Of a DNA stretch of 64,000 nt, positions 11,301 through 21,539 are shown piece after piece. Under the pieces are notes generated by a model. That model saw only the letters and a list, made by a program, of their open reading frames with translations, ran no database searches and was not told where the DNA came from. The stretch's first letter is position 1. Each line of letters begins with the position of its first letter. The DNA is from Casuarina equisetifolia (taxonomy: Eukaryota; Streptophyta; Magnoliopsida; Fagales; Casuarinaceae). The position numbers were made by a program, and so were the translations under genes. The stretch spans positions 15,751,274 through 15,815,273 of the forward strand of contig CM052361.1 in NCBI GenBank assembly GCA_028551475.1. Direction: 5' to 3'.

Positions 11301-13867
11301 CAAAATGAGCTTCTTCTATCTTGTTACTTATTGATTTTCAGTGAATTTCAATCCAACTAAAGGAAATCCATAATTTTCGTTTCTGAAGGGCCAAATCACT
11401 ACGCCTTGGTCAAATTACTTTCTACCTAACCCAATAATTTGATTTTACTGTTCTCAAATATTGATCACAACACCCAGAAGAGCAATTAAAACTTGCCTTA
11501 TCCTGGTTTAACCACAAAATCTCACCCTAAATTCCCCAACTTTACCAACACTTCCCACCATAAAGCCTGACTCCTGAGACTCCTTGACTTCAGGAAAAGT
11601 TGCTGTCCAGCAAGTTCTACATCACCTTTGTTCTAAATCATATCGGCCCTTTTGTTTGATATGCATCCCCCACAGTTTTTCCAGTTGAACACTTTGTATC
11701 AAAACACAATCTGAAACACATTCATTGACCACTCTGGGTTAATCTTCAAATATTTTACATGTATTCTTGTACATTCTCTCACCTGAAATAAGTGCTACTA
11801 TATGAAAATAAGGCGAATATTATTTATTGAAACCATATTTTGAGGCAGAGCAGAGAAGGATGTATGTAATGGAGACATATTAAGCAGCAGAAAATTAAAC
11901 AACTCAAAAGATAAAAAAGAGGACGCAAAACCAAGAACTTGACATGAAGCTAAAATATGATAACGTGCTAGTTAGCCAGGAGTTTCATTTTTACCTACAA
12001 CTTATGCACCAACCATTTTTTTCATTCAGTGTATTATTCAACATTTTAGTGGAAATGTTGTGCCCACTTAATGTTAGATTAACTATCACAATTAGCTCCT
12101 TAAAGACATAGAAAAACTACCTTTTCCATATAAGAGATAGGCAAGTTGATATCATTCTTGTGACGAACACAATTCAAGAAGTACTAAATGATGCAACCCA
12201 AGGACTAATAACATAGATCTAATAGCCTTAAATTTCCAAATGTCAGAGGAACTACACTGAAAGCCCTACCTGAATAACCAATTATAGGAACAACTACTCT
12301 AATGGACCCTAGTGACTTCACGTGGAACTTAACTAATGAAGCCTAAAAAGAAATTCATCAGACACCAACTTAATGTCCATCCAGAATCCTGCATGTGGAC
12401 TTAATTTGAGGGTTGCCTAAAAGAGCCTCAGGCGTGAACCAGGTCCCTCTTATATAATTCACCACTTCTATCATTTCATTTATTGTTCATCCCCCAGGAT
12501 CCTCCAAGAATTTCTTGAAGACATTTAGAGATCAGTTAAAAGTACCTCCACTTGAAAGTCACATGTTTAAGTAGACATACAGGCTTACCAATTGAAATTT
12601 TCATCAGATATCAGGATTGAGAAAATTATTTGTACCAGAAATCTCCAGTCTTATCGCTCTCACGTAAATGGTTTTCCATCAGACGATAATTCCTCAAACA
12701 TAAAAATCAGTCGAAATTAACTAGCATATCTATTAAGTTGGTTCCAAACTCAACTTTGTTCCAATTTTATGTCTTACAGGACCTCTGTTTATTAAAAGTA
12801 ACAAGAGAGCTGGTCATCATCTGTACTCAAAAGCCAAATAAAAACAGCCCTTCATGTAAAAGTCATGCTTTAGTGCAAGAGAACCTAAAACAAGAGGGCA
12901 TCCTTTTAAAATTGTGCTTTTCTCTTAACAGGTTGCAAGAGCTGGGAGTCAGTGTACTACGTATGGTTCACGCGAAACGGTTGTTAATGGCTGAAAAGAT
13001 CCCTAGTGCACCTTACACAAGTTTCCCGTACTTTCAGTAATAATACACTAAACTTCAAAAGTTTGACAACGTCAAAAGTGAGATTATCGAAGAAAATTGC
13101 AAAAACCAAAAAGACTATAACAAAAGAAGTGATAACGGAAATCTCAAACTAGAACTCCATATAAGTATTGGAAACCCTAACACTTACATTGGATTCACTG
13201 TAGGCCAGGTATGACCTCATTCTCCTCACAGAAACATCACCATTTTTGAACAGAAACGGCGCCCCATGCTTAACCACCACCTCAATATCCCTTCTCGAAA
13301 GTAACCTATACGCATAACCACAAATGGAGCCATTCGGTATAAAGGGAAAAGATTGCAACGAAAGGTATAACATAAGCTATTATCCATAATCAGATTGGAA
13401 CTAAAAACAACAGACCGAAAATCATTCGGTTTATTTCTGGCAAACGCCAAGCAGGCGCCCACGGCGGGCACGAAGTCATCCGGAAAATCAGTGGCCGCCA
13501 CAAACTCGTCGTCACCGTGAGTCCCAAGCGAACCAGGCTGATAATGACTAGTCTCATCGAAGTAGCCGTTGAGGGTGAGGTTATGAAGGAAGGAGGACCA
13601 CTCGGGCCAAGGGGGATGAGTCCTATTGGAAGAGGGAAGAAGGTGTTCATCTCTACGGGCAGAGGAGGAGTGGGTGTGGAGTTGTTGGTGGGAGGCTTTG
13701 GTGGGCGGAGGGGCAGAGGCGGTGAGGGCGCGGATGTGTGGAGAGCGTAGAGAAGAGAAGAGTAAGCGGTGGCGAGAGAGGCGGAGGAGGGACGGGCAGC
13801 GGTGGTGGAAGAGAGAGAAGGGGTTGATGGGGCTGAGAAGGAGAAGGAACCTGGTGGCGCTGCCCAT
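8388..13867 (-). CDS. VAR3-like: VAR3/OZ1-type RanBP2 zinc-finger chloroplast protein, five exons
   Basis: Minus-strand exons 13867-13416, 13305-13188, 10745-10462, 10291-10193 and 10089-8388 join in frame to about 884 residues (Arabidopsis VAR3 is about 758, from memory). Junctions are GT-AG with matching phases. The N-terminus is Ser/Arg/Leu-rich and nearly free of acidic residues, as expected for a plastid transit peptide. Two RanBP2-type fingers of W-x-C-x2-C-x10-C-x2-C form use Cys283/286/297/300 and Cys316/319/330/333. The tail carries three copies of a roughly 65-residue unit (371-436, 583-644, 806-869; core DFPEIMPLRKGVNRFVVS) alternating with two NYVPFVP-x-P blocks (504-519, 652-667). 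VAR3/OZ1 is required for plastid RNA editing and chloroplast/palisade development; fingers of this type bind single-stranded RNA or proteins. Intron 2 is long, about 2.4 kb. Confidence 0.93.
10746..13187 (-). other. Long intron 2 of the VAR3-like gene
   Basis: The donor is AAT|GTAAGT and the acceptor is AATTATAG|GTATTGG, both phase 0. I see no transposon signature, domain or RNA gene in it. Open frames on the plus strand here (for example 12738-13040) have no recognisable content. Confidence 0.8.
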
Positions 13868-14886
13868 TCTCTTTGGGATAAACCCTGGAAAGGGAGTTTC
13901 TGGATATGGGGTCAGTGGGAGTCCCTCCCTCCCTCTCCCCAAATGCTCCGCTAGTTGGCAAAAACGAAAATTTAAAAGAAGTTTGTGATAAAAAGTGTGC
14001 AAATAATACCAATACAATGTCCTTATCCAAATTTCCCTTTTACAAAGTGAGTAAGATAATAAAACTTACACAAATGTAAGAAATTAGCTAATTTGTAATA
14101 TTATTATTTGATATTATAATCTGCTTGCTATTATTTCTCTTATTTGTATAGCACAAAAAGTTTGAGAAATAGTGTACATAAACTCATAAATATTTTGTCA
14201 CGTCAAAATACTTCTTCATGAAATAAGTTTTTTCTTCAATCCCTTCGCCACTAGTAAAATTTAGGCAAGAAATACTATTTTGTTACTAACAAATTTCTTT
14301 ACATGTTAAGCATGAATAGAACATGATAAACCCATAATTAACAGAAAATACTAATATAATTAAAAAGATTTTGAGGGGATTTAAATTTCCTTAACCATCT
14401 TTTATAGATATAGCCAAAATATTTTTTAAACCCTAGGGTAACATGACACTTGTGACTTGTCAAATCATAAGAACAGGAACAATTTTAAAAACGCCAATTA
14501 TATAAGAATTTTAGCATTTTCAATTTCGGAAACTTTGAAATTAAATTGAAAGTGTGCAAGAACCGAATCATTAGAAAAAGACCCAATTCCGATAAGGAAA
14601 TCTTCTATTTTGTTTTTGCTCTTTATTCATTTGTTTTTAGACACAAAAATAAAATCATATAATAAATGAGCCAATATAATAGTTCCTTTGAAAAATTGAT
14701 TAATATAAGGAAATTTTAGACGTATGCAACATTCAACTCAATATCCCTTATTTGGGGTTTGTTAGATTCATTAACTACATATACAGATTTTGTTATGATT
14801 TTGCTAGGAGACCGAACAAATAATTGGTCTCTCCAAAGTGAAACCCTACCAGGGAGTATTTTTAGTCTTCTTCTTACTCTAACCTA
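13868..14886. other. 5' flank of the VAR3-like gene; AT-rich
   Basis: About 100 bases next to the start codon are GC-rich with GGAGGGAGGGA-like runs on the plus strand; beyond about 13980 the DNA becomes strongly AT-rich. This is the likely promoter of the minus-strand VAR3-like gene. No clear TATA box was chosen and no other gene is seen. Confidence 0.5.
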
Positions 14887-15025
14887 TGTTGGAATAGTGT
14901 GGAGATAAAGGGAGAGAATGAGTAAATCAGTTGAAGCACAAGGAAGTCTTGAAGAGAAGGCTTTCATTGATTAAGGGGAAAGCCTTTTAGGTTACAAAAG
15001 ATTGTTGAATACTGCTTGCCCTCGC

Positions 15026-15042
15026 TCATACATCTAATCCTT
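15026..15042. repeat. LINE target-site duplication, left copy
   Basis: TCATACATCTAATCCTT, 17 bp, identical to 20905-20921. It directly adjoins the poly(T) run that is the LINE poly(A) tail read on the plus strand. Confidence 0.92.
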
Positions 15043-15176
15043 TCTTTTTTTTTTTTAGTTTTTAATGTTAGTTGCATTAATGAAAATTAATATATAAAAG
15101 CACATGGACATATCCCAGTATTATAACAATTTTCAAATATAAACTAAGAGTGAGAAAAAATAGAGGTTGGGAGCCT

Positions 15177-18100
15177 TTAAATCTCACTTAAAAATACATT
15201 ACCTTGTAAGAGTTTGATATTGTGAAGCAAAGAAGCTCTCCCTCGTACAATTTTCTTAACTTTAGCCAACAAGATTGGAATGTCCATTAATGTATTTTGA
15301 AATCTTCTTCTATTCCTTTCTGTCCAAATACAATAAATACAATCTAGAAATGATATTTTAAGAAGTTTTGCGGTCATATCCTTACCTTTAGATGCTTTAA
15401 TCATCCAATTTAATTTTTCAATCCATCCTCTGATGTGATGTTGAATTCCATTTTGAGCAAGGATATTTTTCAAAATCAACATTGTGCAAGGACATTCAAA
15501 AAAGAGATGACTCCTGTTTTCTATTTGAACTTGACAAAATCACAGTATTGGTTAATTGTAAGAAGCCATTATACCATTCTTTCTACAGTGGCAAGTCGAT
15601 CATGGCAAACTAGCCATCCAATAAAGTTATGCTTGCAAATCTTGCCAGTCCAAATTAAATCATACCACTCTACTTTTTCATTTACTGGTTGTAGGTCTTG
15701 ATAAGTAGCTTTGCAATAGTAGGCAGGATTGGAAAGAACTGAGGTAAGCATAAGCCTTAATTTGAGAAGACCTCTCCAACTCCATACCATTGAACCTTTG
15801 ATTTGAATTTGCATTACAAGAATTCTTTTACATTTAGTACAAGTATCCACTTACTCTATAATGAATCATCTGAATGATTTATGAGAGTCCAAAGCATACG
15901 TCCTAAAAGGAATTTATTACAAAGTTTAAGGTTCGGCAATCCTAATCCCCCTTCCTTCTTTGGTGAGCAAACTATTTGCCAAGCAATTTTGTGGGAACAT
16001 TGTATATCTGTATTTCCTACCCATAAAAAATCCTTAATATTTTTCTTTATTTCATAAATTGTTTGCTTTGGTAGTAAGAAAACTTGCATCCAAAATGTAC
16101 ATGTGGAAATTAGAATTGATTTCGATAACTGCAATCTTCCAGCAAAGCTTAGATGCTTCATTTCCCAACCTTCTATTTTGTTAAATATCTTATATGTCAA
16201 ATCTTTGCAATCAACATGAGTAAGCCTTTTCGTAATCAACAGAGCTCCAAGATATCGAATGGGGAGAATACCCATAGAGAAAGGTGAGTGATCTAAGATG
16301 AAAAGTTGTTCTTAATCTGATAATCCTGAGAAGAATATTTGACATTTACTGGGATTATAGTGAAGACCGATAAGTTCACCAAACAAAGTACTGAATTTAT
16401 ATCTCCATGGGAAAAAAGAAACAGATCATCAGCAAAACACAAATGGGTGATTTTCTTAGTTTTGCATCGCTAATGGAACTTAAAAGCTATTGTGGAGCTC
16501 TTTGCAATAATAATTATATTTAGTATTTCCATAACCAGTACAAATAGATAAGGGGATAATGGGTTTCCTTGTCTCAATCCATTGGTACCTTCAAAGTAAC
16601 CTGCATGCTCTTCATTGAAATTTACTAAGAACCTTGTTGTAGATATGCATTTTCCTATCAGATCAACTACATGTTGAGGAGTATTAATAGCTTTTAGAAC
16701 CCCTAATATAGCTTCCCACTTAACCATATCATATGCTTTCATGAGATCAATTTTTATGGCCACACACTTACCTTTATCATCTTTATGATAATTGTGAAGT
16801 AATTCCTGACATAACATAATATTCTAAAAAATCTGGTGTCCTTTAATGAATGTAGTTTGGTTTTGACTAACTACTGATGGGATAATCACATTCAACTTCC
16901 CAACTAACATCTTAGATATAATCTTGTAGAGAACATTGCAACATGCTATTGGTTTATAATCTTTATTGCCACAAGGATTAGAAACCTTTGGAACTAAGGA
17001 TAACAATGTAGAGTTAATAACCTTTAACATCTTCCTAGATGAGAAGAACTCTAGTATAGCATCTTCTATGTATCTTCTAATAATAGGCCAAGCTTTCTTA
17101 TAGAAGAAACTATTATACCCATTTGGTCCAGGAGCTTTAAAGTCATGAATACCCCCAAGAGCTTTAATAACATATGAACGTTCAAATCTTACTATATTAA
17201 AAATTGTACTTACATCATTACCATGAAATAAAGATGTGTACCTTTCACAATTGGTAAAGTTCCTCTGGCATTACCAAGTATAGACTTGTAATATGCTATA
17301 ATAGCAGTTTTCAAGTCCTTTTCTTCTATGGTAACTGATCCATCTTCTAGAACTAGTCTGTAGATTCTATTTTGTGCTCTCCTTCTCATCAATGATGCAT
17401 AGAAAATTTTGTTATTATTATCCCCTTCTTTTAACCATAAGTTCCTTGATTTCTATTTGAGAAGGATTTCTTCATGTTTACTCATTGTAAATAGATTCTC
17501 TAGTTGTATCTTTTCCTCAGCACAAGTATCAGGACAATAAGGATTAAACTTTAATCTTTGTTCAATAGTTGTAAGTTTTCTCTAGCATTCTTTATTTTAT
17601 TATTCAAATTACCAAATTGTGCTACATTCAGCTTCTTGAGAGGGAACTTCAACGCTTTTAGCTTCTGTACCACCTAAAACATTTTTGAGCCTACTATTTC
17701 TTGTTGCCATATTGATCCAACTGTATCCATGAAATCTGGGCATGTAGTCCAGAAATTAAAGAATCTGAATGAAGAATTCTTCCTATTTGTGGTATTGCCA
17801 AATTTAACTAGACATGGAGAATGATCTGATACACCAAGGAGTAAAAATTCAATAACAAAGTTTCTAAATTTGTGAATCCATACCCCATTAGTAAGGGCTC
17901 TATTAATTTTACAAGCTCTAAGACTAGCTCCTGATCCTTTATTTGTCCATGTAAATAGTGGACCCGAATAAGGGGGTTCAATCAATGCCATATTCTCAAT
18001 TATTTCATTCAATTCTATCATTCCTTGTGTCCATCTAACATTAGGCCCAATGCACTCACTTGTATTTCGTATTTCATTAAAATCACCTACAATTAACCAA

Positions 18101-18503
18101 TGAACATCATTCACATGAAGATTATAAAAGCTATGAAGATTAGCCCATAACTTCTTACATTCAATCTCCATATTGTTTGCATAAATAGTAGACAAGAGGT
18201 ATGGGTGCATACCAGATCTTTCAATTAAGCAATGGATGGCTTGAGATGAAGATTCTCTAATTGTAAGTTGAAAATCAGAAGCTTTCCAAAGGATCCAAAT
18301 TCTACCAAGACTGCTAAACCTGTAATTATGGACATAATTCCAACTTGCAAATCCATCTTCATAATTATATCATCATTTTCTTCTTTAACTCTATGTTCAA
18401 TCAATATAATAATTTGGGGGGAATGGGACTTAACAAAATCGACAACCTCTTTTAATCTAAGGCTTTTGTTTAAGCCCCTAACATTCCATGATAGTACTTT
18501 CAT
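15177..18503 (-). pseudogene. LINE ORF2: endonuclease and reverse transcriptase
   Basis: Starts at 18503 with MKVLSWNVRGLNKSLRLKEV, the N-terminal APE-type endonuclease signature, followed by WLIVGDFNEIR near 18090 and the GVSDHSPCLV motif near 17830. The reverse transcriptase fingers and palm follow: LSLVPKVSNPCGNKDYKPIA near 17000, IKIDLMKAYDMVKWE near 16750, GLRQGNPLSPYLFVLVMEI near 16560, and the catalytic FADD box at 16425-16436, which is intact. The C-terminal part (PIRYLGALL, LSFAGRLQLSKSIL, IKDFLWVG, WTERNRRRF) is typical of plant LINE and zf-RVT regions. At least six stops or shifts break the frame, at for example 17670, 17210, 16820, 16300 and 15850. Confidence 0.9.
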
Positions 18504-19839
18504 TTATTGGACAATTTATCATTTCCTTAATCACCACATGCTCTATAATAGGATCAGTCATTGTGTCCTCTTTTAGTAATGCAAATTTATTAGGAGATAT
18601 GACATTTTGTATCTTATCCTTTTTTCCCCCTGATGTTCCAATTTTTTTGGTGCTTGTAGTCTTTGAACCTATATCCTTCCGTAAAACTTGGACATTCTCT
18701 TTCCCAATTGTATTTGGAGTTAGCTCTGTTGCAATGATCTGGACAGGATGTTCCTTAGCAGGTATTTTGGGCATTATCAATCTGAGGGTTCTGGGTTAAA
18801 GGAGCTACATTCCTTTTAGGTACCCAAACTTCTTTCTTTGTTATAGTACATTCTTTGTGTCTAAAGCTATTGCATACATTACATTTCTTTGGAATCCAAC
18901 AATATTCAACATTTACTTCATATGATTCTTCTCCTCCCATATCAATATCAAAATTTTTAGGGAATTCATTATTGATATCCATCATAATACATACTTTAGC
19001 ATATGATAACCGAAGTTTTTGTTTAGTAGCCTTATCCATGATAAAGGTTTGCCCAATACGCTACTTACATAGCTCATACCTTTATTAGTCCAAAGCACAT
19101 GACGTACATTATATAAACGTACCCAAATGGGAACTGTAGAGATTTTTACTTTTTCCAGTCTAATAAGAGGATGCCATTTTTGAATGAAAAGTGGCCTACT
19201 TGCAATATCCCATATTCTAACTTCCATAACCTCCTGCATTTTCTTCATATTCGAAAAACAAAAGAAGAAGAAACCTTTATTCATAGCTAAGACTTCTGAT
19301 AGGTTCTCTTTTCCTTACAATTTTTCTACAATACCCTTCACTAAGTAATATGAAATATTTTCAGTTAAAAAATATCCCACAAGACAATTTGCAAAGTAAC
19401 TTTTCCCTTCCTCAATAGCTTCTAGTGGAGGTTTAACAACAAGTTTGTTTCCTTCCTTGGAAAGAGGATGATAATTTAACTTTGTTGTCTTCATAATATT
19501 ATCCATTACAATATGTTTCCAAGACAATCTAGAATTCCCAGTATTTGAATTGATCTTTTGGCCTACTACTTCATTTAGTGAGCTATTTTCTTGAACTTTG
19601 CCTCCCACACTAAAATTTTCTGCTTGAACTTTTCCTTTACCATTGGCAGTATCATCAACAGTATCAACAATATCAATAATATCAACAATATCAACAGTAT
19701 CAATATCATCAACAATTTCAGTAGTTTGAGAGTTCACAGGTTTAGCTGAAGAATCCAAGCTTGACTTGAAAAGTGATGCTACAATTTCAGCTACAATCTC
19801 AGAATTTGAAGTGTTTAAGGCTTTAGGAACATTTGTCAT
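18478..19839 (-). pseudogene. LINE ORF1: gag-like protein with zinc knuckle
   Basis: Begins MTNVPKALNTSNSE at 19839, carries an Asp/Ile/Val run (VDDIDTVDIVDIIDIV) encoded by an ATATCAACA-type microsatellite at about 19650-19715, then a DUF4283-like region (SWKHIVMDN; KGFFFFCFSNMKKMQEV; RPLFIQKWHPLI; IPIWVRLYNV-like) and a CCHC-type knuckle written CNVCNSFRHKEC near 18860. Frame breaks occur near 19315-19284 and 19039-18982, and again near 18780. The end overlaps the start of ORF2. The call rests on domain order typical of plant L1 ORF1. Confidence 0.8.
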
Positions 19840-20199
19840 TTTCCCACTTTGCGTAGGTGCATCAATTCTGATAAATTTTTCCTTTGATTAACAGAACGAG
19901 CTTTAGGTTCTACCAACTTTACCATAAGCAAATTGTAGGAATGCTAATTGATGTCTGAAAGAACAACTCTTCATCCACCTTTTCCCAACTAAATCCCTTT
20001 AATGGTAAAGTCTGAGTATGCTGCCTTTCACTTGTCCTCTTTATTCTAATCCATCACACCATCGATTGCCACCACTTGCTTCACCATCTTATATCCAATC
20101 CATCTCTTGATCTGGCTACAACAGACATTGCTTCCATCACAGAAAATCGATCTAGTCCTAGGTTTTTGCGGGAAGGGTTTGAATTTTGGAGGAGGAAGA

Positions 20200-20720
20200 G
20201 GTGTTTTAGACCAGGATGGCAATAGTCAGGGAGGGACGAAAGGGGGTGGGAAGGATCAATGTGATTGGGGGGGATTGTAGATGCAGGGAGTGTTGGTTTT
20301 GCAAGATTGGGGGAAGGGGTTTATGTGGGTAAAGTTCTGCAGGAACGTGAGGGGGATGTTGGGGGGGATATGCGGGGACGGTGGGTTTTGCAGAAACGGT
20401 GGTAGGGGGATTTGTAGGGACGTGGAGGGGGGATCTGTGGTCTGCAAGAACGGTAAAGGGGATTTGCGGGGATGTGGGGGGCGGGGGAACTATGGGGACG
20501 GTGGAGGGGTTTTGTGGGAACGGTTAGGGGGGTTCTACGGGGACAATGGGGGGAATGCGAAGGGGGTTCTGTGGAGACGGTGGTGGGGAGATATTCGGGG
20601 ATGTGGTGGGGGGGATTTACGGTCTGTAAAGAAGGTGGGGGGGGTCTGTGAGGATAAGGGGGGGAACTACGGGGACGGTGGGGGGGTTCTGTGGGAACGG
20701 GGGGGGGATTCTTCCTCTCT
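20200..20720 (+). repeat. Extremely G-rich degenerate tandem repeat (LINE 5' region)
   Basis: About 520 bases of the plus strand are dominated by runs of four to eight G separated by short spacers. A loose unit (GGGGACGGTGGGG, then a TTCTGTGGGAACGG-like part) recurs many times. On the LINE sense (minus) strand it is a C-rich leader. G-runs are dense enough for many quadruplexes on the plus strand and i-motifs opposite. An open plus-strand frame here (20281-20772) is a composition artefact. Confidence 0.9.
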
Positions 20721-20904
20721 AACTATTTCCAAAGGTGGAAAAAAAGTGACCTTGCATGCGACACTGCAATAGATTGAATTGTCTTGTAGACTCCTATCAC
20801 AGTTGATACACCTATACTCTCCTGAAGTTGATCGGCTGCTGCTGTCGGTGCTGATGGTGAGGTCTTTGTTTCAAGAACAACACTTTGGCTTTGATTGTAG
20901 CTTT

Positions 20905-20921
20905 TCATACATCTAATCCTT
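20905..20921. repeat. LINE target-site duplication, right copy
   Basis: Identical 17-mer to 15026-15042, immediately 5' of the LINE on its minus-strand reading. Confidence 0.92.
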
Positions 20922-21194
20922 ATTTAACACTTTCTAACTAAATATTCTGCCTCCCCTAATGGCAGAATATCCACTGTTACGCATGCACCTATATTGCCTT
21001 GCTACTGTCAGTTTGGGATACCAATGGAGTACGTTCAAAAGGCCACACCTCTACTGGTTAGGTTTCCCAAAGAGTAAGACGACCTCTATTTGTCCTTCAG
21101 TACTTACGCCCCTAGTGCCTTTTGGATCGGGTCAATGCATGTTGCCCAATAGGATGTGGGCTTATTGGTGACACATGGCACTAGTCCGTAACAT

Positions 21195-21400
21195 TCCTCC
21201 TTGTTGTAGGAGAACCTTGCCCAGAAGGTCTAGGTAATAGTTAGCCATCTCATTAGTGGTTTACCAAGTGGCATTGATGGGGAAGCTGTGACCTAATGTA
21301 TGAGGTACTTGCGGTAGCCATGGCATGTCTGTGAATCAAGAATGGTTTGAGGCATGTGATTAATTAAATTGCCATTAATGAATTCGAGTGGAATGGTCAT
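21195..21400 (-). pseudogene. Gypsy pol C-terminal remnant and polypurine tract
   Basis: Minus-strand translation gives FPINATW, a stop, then TTNEMANYYLDLLGKVLLQQ, which fits the end of gypsy integrase/chromodomain regions (usually an atWE motif followed by leDKv.l.gG). The polypurine tract and LTR start follow directly at 21204-21194. Nothing of the upstream pol is left; sequence of a copia element begins within 150 bases. Confidence 0.55.
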
Positions 21401-21539
21401 TTATGTTTAAAAGGAGTCTTCAATGAATTTCTTGAGATATACATGAAATGTAGGGTGAAGTCTAGCTATTGTTGGAAGATAAAGATTAATATGCTATTGG
21501 AATATATTAAAAAGTATGGGTTAGGAAATACTCTGACCT

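Larger units (their letters stand above)
15043..20904 (-). mobile_element. Near full-length L1-type LINE, decayed
   Basis: The element is 5862 bp on the minus strand, bounded by a 17-bp duplication. Its poly(A) tail appears as poly(T) at 15043-15056. In 5'-to-3' order it holds a C-rich 5' region (about 20720-20200), ORF1 with a gag-like domain and a zinc knuckle, and ORF2 with endonuclease, reverse transcriptase and a 3' zf-RVT-like region. The ORF2 start overlaps the ORF1 end by about 26 bases. Stops and frameshifts in both frames mean it is not autonomous. Flanking DNA is a gypsy LTR, so it is younger than that element. Confidence 0.9.
14887..21194 (-). mobile_element. Gypsy 3' LTR (minus strand) split by a LINE
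   Basis: Removing the LINE at 15043-20904 and one copy of its target duplication restores an LTR-like block of about 430 bp. On the minus strand it starts TGTTACGGACTAGTGCC at 21194 directly after a polypurine tract (ACAAGGAGGAA), as a 3' LTR should. On the plus strand it opens with TGTTGG near 14887. The 14887 boundary is less certain than the 21194 one, because the terminal repeat match is imperfect. Confidence 0.6.

Noticed and set aside
13517..13988. Plus-strand open frames of 77-120 codons rich in Arg, Glu and Gly
   Set aside because: They are antisense to exon 1 of the VAR3-like gene, whose GC-rich transit-peptide codons keep several frames open.
20281..20772. 163-codon plus-strand open frame rich in Gly, Trp and Cys
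   Set aside because: It lies in the G-run array of the LINE leader, on its antisense strand; composition alone produces the glycine-rich frame.
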